Positions 7,940 to 15,014 of a stretch of DNA of 64,000 nucleotides are shown here, piece by piece. The position numbers and the translations under genes are program-made. Positions within the stretch are counted from its first letter, which is position 1. Each line of letters begins with the position of its first letter. Source of the DNA: an uncultured Christensenella sp. (lineage in GTDB: Bacteria; Bacillota; Clostridia; Christensenellales; Pumilibacteraceae); NCBI GenBank assembly GCA_910577995.1, contig CAJTND010000001.1, positions 62,001-126,000 of the forward strand. Reading direction: 5' to 3'. The notes beneath the pieces are model-generated. The model did not search any database. It was not told the DNA's origin and saw only the letters and a list, made by a program, of their open reading frames with translations.

Positions 7940-8992
7940 GTGGAAAATAAAAATGTTTTGATCGATGAGGAAATCGATGCGTTCGATACGATCGTCGATA
8001 CCTCAAATACGAGTGACAATGTCGAGGCTGTACCGACGCGGTCGGAGCTGCGCAAGCGCAATAGGGCGATACGCACGTCAAAGGTGCTGTTTCGGGCTAT
8101 CGATATGCTATTCAGTCCGTCGCAGAACGCTTGCCCGTATGTGACGAAAGTCAATTCGCCGACGATAAAACGCGTGCTCGACGTGGTCTACGACGAGAGC
8201 GATCCCAAGATCTGCATGCTCGACGTGTATCGCGTCGACTCGCAGGAGGCTCAGCCGGCGGTGATAATAATCCACGGCGGCGGCTTTTCGGCGGGCGATA
8301 AGAAATACCGCAAGGGCTTGGCGGAATACTTCGCGCTCAACGGGTTTACCGTGTTTTGCGTAAACTACGGGCTTGCGCCCGATTATATATTTCCCGCGCC
8401 GATAAAGCACCTTGTTACTGCGTCCAACTTCGTCTACGACAATGCGGAGAAGTTCGGCGCGGACCGAAACCGCATATTCGTTTGCGGCGACAGCGCGGGC
8501 GGTTATTATGCGTCGATGCTCGCCGCGTTCAATTCCAACGACACTTTCGGTTCGGTGTTCGAGACAGAATTGAAGTTCGATTTATTTGGCGCTTTGCTCA
8601 ACTGCGGGCTGTACGACCTCGAAACGGTGTTTCAAACAAAATATCTGCTCGATATAGACGATACCGTGCTTTTGAGCTTTACGGGCATAGGAAGAAAGGA
8701 TTTCGACGGGTATAAGTACAAAGACGTTTGCATGCCGTCGAAATTCATTACCGCCAAATATCCGCCGTCGTTCATCATTTATTCGCCGCGCGATATGTTT
8801 TGCAAAGGGCAGGGCGTAGCTATGATAGATAGGCTGACCGAGGCGGGCGTATATTGCGAGTCGTATGCGGCGCGTCACAATGCGTCCAACCACTGTTTTT
8901 CGCTTACCTGGCGAGGAGAGGACGCCGTAGCCGCCAACGAGCTTATGATGTCGTTTGCAAAGCGGCTTGCGGGCAGTCGTATCAAGCTGTGA
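7940..8992 (+). CDS. Alpha/beta hydrolase, esterase/lipase-like (HSL type)
   Basis: A 350-residue serine hydrolase. The oxyanion-hole motif HGGG (112-115) and nucleophile elbow GDSAGG (Ser185) are those of the hormone-sensitive-lipase/esterase group. D285 (SPRDMF) and H318 (near NHCF) are the likely rest of the triad. The first 60-70 residues are acidic then basic and unlike the catalytic fold, so they form a lineage-specific extension. No signal peptide is seen, so it is cytoplasmic. The GTG start at 7940 has GGAG six bases upstream and sits 38 bases from a good promoter. The substrate is not deducible; neighbours do not form a pathway with it. Confidence 0.85.
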   Translation: MENKNVLIDEEIDAFDTIVDTSNTSDNVEAVPTRSELRKRNRAIRTSKVLFRAIDMLFSPSQNACPYVTKVNSPTIKRVLDVVYDESDPKICMLDVYRVDSQEAQPAVIIIHGGGFSAGDKKYRKGLAEYFALNGFTVFCVNYGLAPDYIFPAPIKHLVTASNFVYDNAEKFGADRNRIFVCGDSAGGYYASMLAAFNSNDTFGSVFETELKFDLFGALLNCGLYDLETVFQTKYLLDIDDTVLLSFTGIGRKDFDGYKYKDVCMPSKFITAKYPPSFIIYSPRDMFCKGQGVAMIDRLTEAGVYCESYAARHNASNHCFSLTWRGEDAVAANELMMSFAKRLAGSRIKL

Positions 8993-9038
8993 CGAATGAC
9001 GTTTTTTGTATAAAGACGATAAAAGTTTTCGCGTTCGG

Positions 9039-9067
9039 TTGACTATATCGCATGCGTGGGCTATAAT
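9039..9067 (+). promoter_or_regulatory. Strong SigA-type promoter
   Basis: TTGACT (9039-9044), 17-base spacer, perfect TATAAT (9062-9067). The predicted transcription start is about 9074, which coincides with an in-frame GTG of the downstream gene. Confidence 0.75.
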
Positions 9068-9073
9068 ATATGC

Positions 9074-10516
9074 GTGCGTGAAAAGATAGACAATATAATA
9101 AACGGTCGCGTCGGTAAGCTTATCGATGGATTTTTCAATTCGCAGTTCTATCCGTACGTCGCCGCCGCCGTAAGCATCTTCGCGCATTGCTTGGATCTTC
9201 CTGTGCTCGGCGTGTTTTTGCACGCGATTTTGCTATGCGTGTCTTTTGTATTCTGCAAAAACACGCTTGTTATAGTGCCGTTCGCGCTGTTGTGTCCTTT
9301 CGTAATGTCGGAAAACACGATGCCCGCTCTCGGTTATTACAACACGCCGTTCCGCATATCTTCGCTCGTATTGTGTCTTGCGTTCGCTGTGGCGGCGTTC
9401 TCGTTCAATCTGATCTATTACGGCAAATGGAAGGTGATATTCAAAAAGGCGTATCTTACCGTTTCGCTTTCGCTCATGTCGGGCGCGCTGGTATTGGGCG
9501 GGTTGTTTTCCGAGGATTTTTGCTTGACCGGGGTGCTAATATCGCTCGCCATAGCTGTTTGCGTGTTTTTGCCGTACTCGATGCTAGTCAACAGTACGGA
9601 ATACAAAGGCAAAGGATCGGTCAAGTATTTTGCCAATATATCGGTAGCGGCGGCGATCACAGTCGGAACGTTTATACTTCAACAGTATTGCCTGCATGAT
9701 TTCGTCACAGATCCCGTCGCTGTCAAGGGCTTTTTGAAGCTCGGCGCGGTCGGACCGAATACGGGGGCGGCGATCATGCTCATCGCTTTGCCGATGACGT
9801 TTTATCTGATCTACGTCTATAAGTACGGCTTCCTTTATTATATCCTGCTCGTCGCGGAAGTCTTTGCGATGATTATGACGTATTCTCGCGCCGCGCTGGT
9901 GGTAGCGATACCGGGCACGGTGCTCGTATCCTTTATCCTGTGCTTCAAGAACAAAACGGGCAAGCTAGGCTATTGGATAACCTCCGGCATATTGATGTCC
10001 GTCGCGCTCGCTCTTACTTTAACATATAAAGAAACAGTCGTCAAAACGGTGCTTTCGCTTTTTGAAGAGGGCAGCGACAGCGGACGTATCGAGCTCTGGG
10101 CAGTCGGATTCGAGAATTGGAAAAAACACCCGATATTCGGTCTTGGTATGTGGTTTTTGCCGCGTCACGGTAATTGGTACTATTCGTTCCATTGCACGCC
10201 GCTTACGTATCTTTATTCGGGCGGGCTTGTCGGATTCATCGCTTACGCTTATCACCGTTACAAAACGGTACGGCTCGTCTTTACGGCAAAGCTCAATTCC
10301 AAGCGCGTGTTTTTGGCGCTTGCTGTGCTTGCGACATTGCTTAACGCTTTGCTCGATCTCGGCATGACAAACCCGTTCCATTTATTATACTATTCGACCA
10401 TGATCGGTTTGATAGAGTGCGACGCGCGCGCCGTTAGCGGTGCGGGCGATAATACCGCGGTCAACAAAAGTAACGATACGGCGGCGACGCCGCGAGAAAA
10501 TTCGGAGGGCTTATAA
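9074..10516 (+). CDS. O-antigen ligase/polymerase-like (Wzy/WaaL-type) membrane protein
   Basis: A protein of about 480 residues with roughly ten to twelve transmembrane segments. A C-terminal soluble loop has the pattern SGRIELW...W...PIFGLGMWFLP..., characteristic of the Wzy/O-antigen ligase family that polymerises or ligates surface glycans. The frame is open from GTG 9056, but the -10 box (9062-9067) lies downstream of that codon. Translation must therefore start at or after the predicted transcription start; GTG at 9074 fits exactly and would make the mRNA leaderless. Two bases separate it from the downstream Mrp gene. The hydrophilic tail (last about 35 residues, Asn/Thr/Ala rich) is low complexity. 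No other glycan genes are adjacent, so the substrate is unknown. Confidence 0.8.
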   Translation: MREKIDNIINGRVGKLIDGFFNSQFYPYVAAAVSIFAHCLDLPVLGVFLHAILLCVSFVFCKNTLVIVPFALLCPFVMSENTMPALGYYNTPFRISSLVLCLAFAVAAFSFNLIYYGKWKVIFKKAYLTVSLSLMSGALVLGGLFSEDFCLTGVLISLAIAVCVFLPYSMLVNSTEYKGKGSVKYFANISVAAAITVGTFILQQYCLHDFVTDPVAVKGFLKLGAVGPNTGAAIMLIALPMTFYLIYVYKYGFLYYILLVAEVFAMIMTYSRAALVVAIPGTVLVSFILCFKNKTGKLGYWITSGILMSVALALTLTYKETVVKTVLSLFEEGSDSGRIELWAVGFENWKKHPIFGLGMWFLPRHGNWYYSFHCTPLTYLYSGGLVGFIAYAYHRYKTVRLVFTAKLNSKRVFLALAVLATLLNALLDLGMTNPFHLLYYSTMIGLIECDARAVSGAGDNTAVNKSNDTAATPRENSEGL

Positions 10517-10517
10517 A

Positions 10518-11357
10518 ATGTGTAGTTGCGATCACGATTGCGCGAGTTGCGCACAGGCGGGGGAATGCGAGCTTCCGCATACCGAAAAAACGCACGAACT
10601 GTCGCGCATAAAGCGCGTAGTTGCCGTTGTCAGCGGCAAGGGCGGCGTCGGCAAATCCGCCGTCACCGCGCTTTTGACGGCGGCGATGAGCAAGAAAGGC
10701 TATCGCTGCGCGGTGCTCGATGCCGACGTTACCGGTCCGTCGATACCGAAGATGTTCGGCGTAAGCGGCGGCGTTGCCGGCGACGAAACGGGTATTTATC
10801 CCGTCAAGTCCAAGTCGGGCGTCGGTATAATGTCGTCCAATCTTTTACTCGAAAACGAGACCGATCCCGTCGTATGGCGCGGACCGATAATCGCGGGCAT
10901 GGTCAAGCAGTTTTGGACGGACGTCGTATGGGGCGATGTCGATTATATGTTTATCGATTGCCCGCCGGGTACGGGCGACGTGCCTCTGACGGTTTTTCAG
11001 TCGATAAAGGTCGACGGTATAATCGTCGTGACGACGCCGCAGGAGCTTGTTTCCATGATAGTCGAGAAAGCCGTCAAAATGGCTAACATGATGAAGATAC
11101 CCGTTATCGGCTTGGTCGAAAACATGAGCTATGTGGTTTGCCCGGGGTGCGGCGACAAGATAGATATTTTCGGTTCGGGTAAGACCGAAAAGACGGCGGA
11201 AAAATTCGGGCTGCCGCTTCTTGCCAAACTGCCTTATGACAAGGTAATAGCCGATTCGAGCGATCGCGGCGATATAGAGAATGCGGGCGTGCATTATCTC
11301 GACGTTGCCGCAGATATAATAGAGAGCGGTCTGCCCGTCAATATCGACGGTAAGTAA
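10518..11357 (+). CDS. mrp: Mrp/NBP35-family P-loop ATPase (Fe-S cluster carrier)
   Basis: A 279-residue ApbC/Mrp/Nbp35-type ATPase. It has the deviant Walker A SGKGGVGKS (39-47), the DADVTGPSIP switch, Walker B (MFIDCPPGTGD) and the C-terminal C208-x2-C211 pair that holds a bridging Fe-S cluster in the dimer. The N-terminus carries five cysteines within 17 residues (C2, C4, C8, C11, C17), resembling the extra N-terminal cluster of Nbp35-type proteins. Start ATG 10518 is chosen over upstream codons because GGAGGG lies 8 bases before it and the Cys-rich start matches the family. Likely role: Fe-S delivery in the cytoplasm. Co-transcribed with the O-antigen ligase-like gene. Confidence 0.92.
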   Translation: MCSCDHDCASCAQAGECELPHTEKTHELSRIKRVVAVVSGKGGVGKSAVTALLTAAMSKKGYRCAVLDADVTGPSIPKMFGVSGGVAGDETGIYPVKSKSGVGIMSSNLLLENETDPVVWRGPIIAGMVKQFWTDVVWGDVDYMFIDCPPGTGDVPLTVFQSIKVDGIIVVTTPQELVSMIVEKAVKMANMMKIPVIGLVENMSYVVCPGCGDKIDIFGSGKTEKTAEKFGLPLLAKLPYDKVIADSSDRGDIENAGVHYLDVAADIIESGLPVNIDGK

Positions 11358-11401
11358 ATTTTGTTTTGCCGCGGCGGCGCGATAGGTCGGAAGAAATTAT
11401 C

Positions 11402-11434
11402 AAGCAAAGTCAATTAAAGGCTTTGCTTTTTTTT
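11402..11434 (+). terminator. Rho-independent terminator after mrp
   Basis: Arms AAGCAAAG (11402-11409) and CTTTGCTT (11421-11428) followed by a run of T. Confidence 0.75.
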
Positions 11435-11494
11435 GTTGGATGTTTTTTGTCTCGATGCGTTTTTCTATCGGTTTTTTCGTCAATCATTGCTTGT

Positions 11495-12451
11495 ATGGAT
11501 AACAAGCTGAAAGAAGAGACCGAAAAGGTCGGACAGAAAGTAAAGAGCATGGGACTGCTGAAAATTATGTTTTTCTCGGTGATGCTGGCGGCGACGTTGT
11601 GCTCGTTTATCCTGCACGACCGCATTTATCCCTCCGACAGCGTTTTTAACAGAGGGATAACGAATTCCGAGTTCTTGAACGGGTTGCTTGCGCTCGTGCC
11701 GAGGATACTGCGCGCCGTAGTTACGGCGACGGTGATACTCGTCGCCGTCGGCGTTCTGCTCGCGGTGCTCAACGCCGCGTTCCATAAAAACAGTCGGCAG
11801 ATAACGGTCGTAAGGCTGGTCAACAATATCATAAAGTGCATCGCCGCGGTGATAATCGTGATAGCGGTGCTCGCGGTATGGGGGATAGACACTACGGCGC
11901 TGATAACGGGCGCGGGAGTGCTGACGCTTATCGTCGGTTTGGGCATGCAGAGCCTTATATCCGACGTTGTCGCAGGGCTGTTTATCGTTTTTGAAAACGA
12001 GTTCAACGTCGGCGATATAGTTACGATAGACGGGTTTCGCGGCGAAGTGGTCGAGATCGGTATAAGGACGACCAAGCTCGAGGCGCTCGGCAATGTCAAG
12101 ATAGTCAACAACAGCGATATACGCGGAGTGCTTAATCAGACGGTCAAGCTGTCTACCGCGAAAACGCTGATAGACATAGAATACGGCGAGCCTATCGAAA
12201 AAGCGGAAAAAGTGATAAAAGCCAAGCTCCCGCAGATCGAGATCGACGGCGTGCCTAAGGGCATAGTATACGACGGTGTTGCGGCGCTCGGATCGTCGGG
12301 CGTGACATTGCAGTTTACCGCGGAATGTTACGAGGGCGATATTTTCGCGGTTCAGCGCGAGATGAACAAGCGGATAAAAATGATGTTCGACGAGAACGGC
12401 GTGGGCATACCGTTCAATCAGCTCGTCGTGCATATGGCCGATAACAAATAA
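11495..12451 (+). CDS. Small-conductance mechanosensitive channel (MscS family)
   Basis: About 318 residues. Three transmembrane helices are visible (about 20-43, 60-90, 105-135). The third runs into the MscS pore helix, rich in Gly and Ala (ALITGAGVLTLIVGLGMQ), followed by the conserved beta domain (FENEFNVGDIVTIDGFRGEV) and the alpha/beta cage. It would protect against hypo-osmotic shock. The frame is open upstream to 11366, but that region contains the mrp terminator, so the ATG at 11495 is preferred; no clear Shine-Dalgarno precedes it and the start is the least certain part. The gene converges on the glycosylase gene with only 3 bases between stop codons. Confidence 0.88.
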   Translation: MDNKLKEETEKVGQKVKSMGLLKIMFFSVMLAATLCSFILHDRIYPSDSVFNRGITNSEFLNGLLALVPRILRAVVTATVILVAVGVLLAVLNAAFHKNSRQITVVRLVNNIIKCIAAVIIVIAVLAVWGIDTTALITGAGVLTLIVGLGMQSLISDVVAGLFIVFENEFNVGDIVTIDGFRGEVVEIGIRTTKLEALGNVKIVNNSDIRGVLNQTVKLSTAKTLIDIEYGEPIEKAEKVIKAKLPQIEIDGVPKGIVYDGVAALGSSGVTLQFTAECYEGDIFAVQREMNKRIKMMFDENGVGIPFNQLVVHMADNK

Positions 12452-12454
12452 ACT

Positions 12455-12970
12455 TTACAGATCCGATTTGATAACGGAGTATTCGGCGACGAGCCTATCG
12501 AGAGAATAACCGAAGTTTTGCGGGCTGGTCGACGGCAGTCTGACTGCAGCGGAAACAACGGGCGAGCCGGCGGTCTCCGCATATTTCATCAATAAGGCAT
12601 GAGCTTTTGCTCCCGTCGCGTAAATTCGTTTTATCGACGGATAGCGTTCCGTAATATCTTTAACGTCGTTATATACGACGTTTTTTATCGTGTTGTCGAG
12701 CGCGCCGACTATGTCGCAGCTGCGTATCACGTCCCAAAGCGCAACGCCGTGCGAGAGCGCGAGCTGCGCGCGCTTGTCGTTATCGGTAGGCAGCGGCTCA
12801 TTGAAAAGCGCGGCGAGCACGCGCCAAAACCTGTTTTGAGGATGGGCGTAATAAAACCGCGCCTCGGCGGACTTCGGCGAAAGCATCGAGCCGAGAAGCA
12901 GTACCTTGCTGTTTCCGTCGATAAGCGGCGGAACGTCGTCATGGACGGCATGGCGCATAGCGTCTTTCAT
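12455..12970 (-). CDS. Hypoxanthine/deoxyinosine DNA glycosylase (UDG superfamily)
   Basis: A 171-residue protein of the family-6-type uracil-DNA-glycosylase superfamily that removes deaminated adenine (hypoxanthine) from DNA. Diagnostic stretches are LLLGSMLSPKSAEARFYYAHP and NRFWRVLAALF near the N-terminus, GVALWDVIRSC in the middle and LPSTSPQN near the end. The length is normal. It is a single gene with its own promoter whose -10 ends 7 bases from the ATG, so the message would be essentially leaderless. It is divergent from the flavoprotein gene at 13089. Confidence 0.88.
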   Translation of the reverse strand: MKDAMRHAVHDDVPPLIDGNSKVLLLGSMLSPKSAEARFYYAHPQNRFWRVLAALFNEPLPTDNDKRAQLALSHGVALWDVIRSCDIVGALDNTIKNVVYNDVKDITERYPSIKRIYATGAKAHALLMKYAETAGSPVVSAAVRLPSTSPQNFGYSLDRLVAEYSVIKSDL

Positions 12971-12977
12971 ATATTTG

Positions 12978-13006
12978 ATTATAGCACGGCTGTATTTAGC
13001 TGTAAA
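12978..13006 (-). promoter_or_regulatory. Promoter of the DNA glycosylase gene
   Basis: Minus strand TTTACA (13006-13001), 17-base spacer, TATAAT (12983-12978), only 7 bases from the ATG at 12970. Confidence 0.75.
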
Positions 13007-13022
13007 GCGATTTCAAAAGCTA

Positions 13023-13051
13023 TTGACTTTGCGCGCCGTAAGTGTTATCAT
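13023..13051 (+). promoter_or_regulatory. Promoter of the flavoprotein gene
   Basis: TTGACT (13023-13028), 17-base spacer, TATCAT (13046-13051), 37 bases before the ATG. Confidence 0.7.
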
Positions 13052-13088
13052 ACAGCGGTAAAGATCGTAATTGCAAGGAGGAACTATA

Positions 13089-13712
13089 ATGAAGGTAATA
13101 TTGCTCAACGGCAGCACAAGAAAAAACGGTTGTACATATACAGCTCTTGCCGAGGTGGCGAAAACTCTCGATGTGGATGGAATAGAAACCGAAATAATAC
13201 AGCTCGGCAGCGAGCCTATACGCGATTGTACGGCATGCGGCAGGTGCGCAGAGCTCGGTAAATGCATGTTTGTCGGCGACGCGGCGGAAATGCTCGTCGA
13301 AAAGGCTAAGACCGCCGACGGGTTCGTTTTCGGCAGTCCTGTATATTACGCACACCCGTCGGGCAACGTTCAGTCGCTCCTCGACAGAGCGTTCTATTCG
13401 GGCGGCAGGTTCTTTGCACACAAGCCCGCCGCAGCGGTCGTATCGGCGCGGCGCGCGGGAACTACCGCATCGCTCGACGCTCTCAATAAATACTTTACCA
13501 TTAACCAAATGCCGATCGTTTCGTCGACGTATAGGAACATGGTGCACGGCAAAACGCCCGACGACGTGCTTAAAGACGAAGAGGGTTTACAAACAATGCG
13601 CAACCTTGGGCGTAACATGGCGTATTTGCTTAAATGTATAGAGGCAGGCAAGGCCGTCGGCATAGATACGCCGAAAGCCGAACGCGCACACCGAACGAAC
13701 TTTATCCGTTAA
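13089..13712 (+). CDS. Iron-sulfur flavoprotein-like NAD(P)H-dependent oxidoreductase
   Basis: A 207-residue flavodoxin-fold protein. The FMN-binding loop LLNGSTRKNGCT (5-16) opens the first strand/helix. A compact cluster motif C47-x2-C50-x2-C53-x5-C59 matches the iron-sulfur flavoprotein group, and GSPVYY and an HGKTPDD loop follow. Such proteins pass electrons between ferredoxin or NAD(P)H and small acceptors in anaerobes; the partner is unknown. Start ATG 13089 follows AAGGAGG by 7 bases, which excludes the upstream in-frame codons. The 3' end overlaps the convergent small gene by 4 bases. Confidence 0.85.
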   Translation: MKVILLNGSTRKNGCTYTALAEVAKTLDVDGIETEIIQLGSEPIRDCTACGRCAELGKCMFVGDAAEMLVEKAKTADGFVFGSPVYYAHPSGNVQSLLDRAFYSGGRFFAHKPAAAVVSARRAGTTASLDALNKYFTINQMPIVSSTYRNMVHGKTPDDVLKDEEGLQTMRNLGRNMAYLLKCIEAGKAVGIDTPKAERAHRTNFIR

Positions 13713-14074
13713 TCTTTCCGTTTTTTATCGGTATACGGAGATCTGCCGAATAACTCGGACAGCTCATCGGGTGCTTTAAGCGGCGCGGCGATATACGCGT
13801 CGCTTTTTACTTCAAATACTTCGGCGGGAGGTATGTTGGGATTGTCGAACAGTTTGAGTTCTTTTATCTGTCTGAACGTATCGGAATGCTCGGCAGCGAC
13901 AGTCGGCGGCGCAAAACGGACCGGCGCGGCGAAAATATCGGAAGGGAAGTCGTTATTTCCGAGCGCGGGAATAACATCGTCGCCGTGAGCGTCGAACGGT
14001 GTCGCGCAGTCTTTAAGCGTTTGGGCGTCGGAAAAAACGCCGCACTTGATCAGAGTAAAGTCGTTATCTTCCAT
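13709..14074 (-). CDS. Hypothetical protein, 121 residues
   Basis: No family is recognised. The protein is acidic and proline-rich (DNPNIPPAEVFEV, AAPLKAPDELSEL) with a charged C-terminus (DKKRKD) and no membrane segment or cysteine motif beyond two Cys, suggesting a disordered cytoplasmic protein. The ATG at 14074 is chosen because AAAGGAC lies at the right distance; longer in-frame starts would run into tRNA-Lys. Transcription may come from its own promoter or by read-through from the tRNA. It overlaps the convergent flavoprotein gene by 4 bases. Confidence 0.6.
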   Translation of the reverse strand: MEDNDFTLIKCGVFSDAQTLKDCATPFDAHGDDVIPALGNNDFPSDIFAAPVRFAPPTVAAEHSDTFRQIKELKLFDNPNIPPAEVFEVKSDAYIAAPLKAPDELSELFGRSPYTDKKRKD

Positions 14075-14171
14075 TACTGTCCTTTTTTGTGGATATTTGC
14101 GGTTTTCTATACACCGCCCGATCCGTAAATAAAAACGCCCTCTCCGTTGCCGAAAAGGGGATTTGTTTGGG

Positions 14172-14247
14172 TGGTACACCATCAGAGACTCGAACTCTGG
14201 ACCCACTGATTAAGAGTCAGTTGCTCTACCAACTGAGCTAATGGTGC
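14172..14247 (-). tRNA. tRNA-Lys (CUU anticodon)
   Basis: A full 76-base cloverleaf on the minus strand. The acceptor GCACCAT pairs with ATGGTGT, the D-arm is AGCTCAGTTGGTAGAGC, the anticodon loop is CTCTTAA with anticodon CTT, the T-arm is GTTCGAGTC, and CCA is encoded. Confidence 0.96.
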
Positions 14248-14259
14248 GAGAACGATATA

Positions 14260-14288
14260 ATATTACCATAAGACGGTCGGATTGTCAA
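14260..14288 (-). promoter_or_regulatory. Promoter of tRNA-Lys
   Basis: Minus strand TTGACA (14288-14283), 17-base spacer, TAATAT (14265-14260). Confidence 0.75.
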
Positions 14289-14427
14289 GAGTTTTCGCGT
14301 CCTTGCGCAAAAAATATATGAGGAATTTATATAAAGGTTTTATTTTGCTTAGCGGAGCGGCGCATGCGATGATCTATACACGGATAGCGAAAAACCTAAA
14401 AATTTTGAAAATATGCGTTGTTTTTTC

Positions 14428-14456
14428 TTGACAAATATTTTTATATGTAGTATATT
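14428..14456 (+). promoter_or_regulatory. Promoter of the three-tRNA operon
   Basis: TTGACA (14428-14433), 17-base spacer, TATATT (14451-14456), 23 bases before the first tRNA. Confidence 0.8.
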
Positions 14457-14479
14457 GTTTAAGCTAAGCGCAGGGGTAA

Positions 14480-14556
14480 GGACCTTTAGCTCAGTTGGTT
14501 AGAGCAACCGGCTCATAACCGGTTTGTCCGGGGTTCAAGTCCCTGAAGGTCCACCA
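14480..14556 (+). tRNA. tRNA with CAU anticodon, probably Ile2 (lysidine type)
   Basis: A 77-base cloverleaf with CCA encoded. The acceptor GGACCTT/AAGGTCC has a G1-C72 pair, so it is not an initiator. The anticodon loop is CTCATAA. The GGACCTTTAGCTCAG 5' half and the GGCTCATAACC anticodon arm resemble Bacillota tRNA-Ile2, whose C34 is modified to lysidine to read AUA, more than elongator tRNA-Met. The choice between Ile2 and Met rests on remembered family patterns. Confidence 0.9.
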
Positions 14557-14559
14557 TGT

Positions 14560-14636
14560 GGCCCGGTAGTACAGATGGTTAGTACGCCAGCCTGTCACGC
14601 TGGAGGTCGAGGGTTCAAGTCCCTTCCGGGTCGCCA
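14560..14636 (+). tRNA. tRNA-Asp (GUC anticodon)
   Basis: A 77-base cloverleaf with anticodon loop CTGTCAC, acceptor GGCCCGG/CCGGGTC (one G-U), T-arm GGTTCAAGTCC and CCA encoded. It lies three bases after the previous tRNA. Confidence 0.96.
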
Positions 14637-14643
14637 ATATTTT

Positions 14644-14719
14644 GCCTCGGTAGCTCAGTCGGTAGAGCAAGGGACTGAAAATCCCTGTGTCGGTGGTTCG
14701 ATTCCGCCCCGAGGCACCA
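14644..14719 (+). tRNA. tRNA-Phe (GAA anticodon)
   Basis: A 76-base cloverleaf with anticodon loop CTGAAAA, acceptor GCCTCGG/CCGAGGC and CCA encoded. Last member of the tRNA operon. Confidence 0.96.
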
Positions 14720-14768
14720 CATCTTTTATAGACGTGGTAGCGAGTTATCCTTATAACGTGCGGCAACA

Positions 14769-14802
14769 ACAGGAGCGTCAGTCGAGACGCTCTTGTTTTT
14801 TT
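14769..14802 (+). terminator. Terminator of the tRNA operon
   Basis: Eleven-base arms (14769-14779 and 14786-14796, one G-U) with a 6-base loop followed by a run of T. From here to 15014 only the promoter at 14937 is seen. Confidence 0.85.
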
Positions 14803-14936
14803 GTGCGCATTGTCACCGTATACCGCTGTTACGCGCTGTATAGCCGCCGTCCGCGCTTTATTTTGACCGAAAATGACCGTTTGCGCGCGATTATAAGATA
14901 CAACGGCTAATATTTATGCGCTTTTGCGGTTTGTCC

Positions 14937-14965
14937 TTGCATTTCATGCGCGTATGTGATAGAAT
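14937..14965 (+). promoter_or_regulatory. Promoter of the L-rhamnose operon
   Basis: TTGCAT (14937-14942), 17-base spacer, TAGAAT (14960-14965). The predicted start near 14972 lies downstream of the first in-frame ATG at 14916, so translation must begin later, at 15015. Confidence 0.6.
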
Positions 14966-15014
14966 CAACTTGGCAAAGCGTAAATGTTTTGTACGCATTG
15001 CCGCGAGAGTGAGT

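Noticed and set aside
9056..9073. GTG at 9056 as the start of the O-antigen-ligase-like gene
   Set aside because: It lies upstream of the -10 box of the gene's own strong promoter; the start is at or after 9074.
11480..12433. 317-codon minus-strand frame opposite the MscS gene
   Set aside because: Shadow frame; the plus-strand product has the full MscS signature.
14524..14910. 128-codon plus-strand frame
   Set aside because: It reads through three tRNA genes and a terminator.
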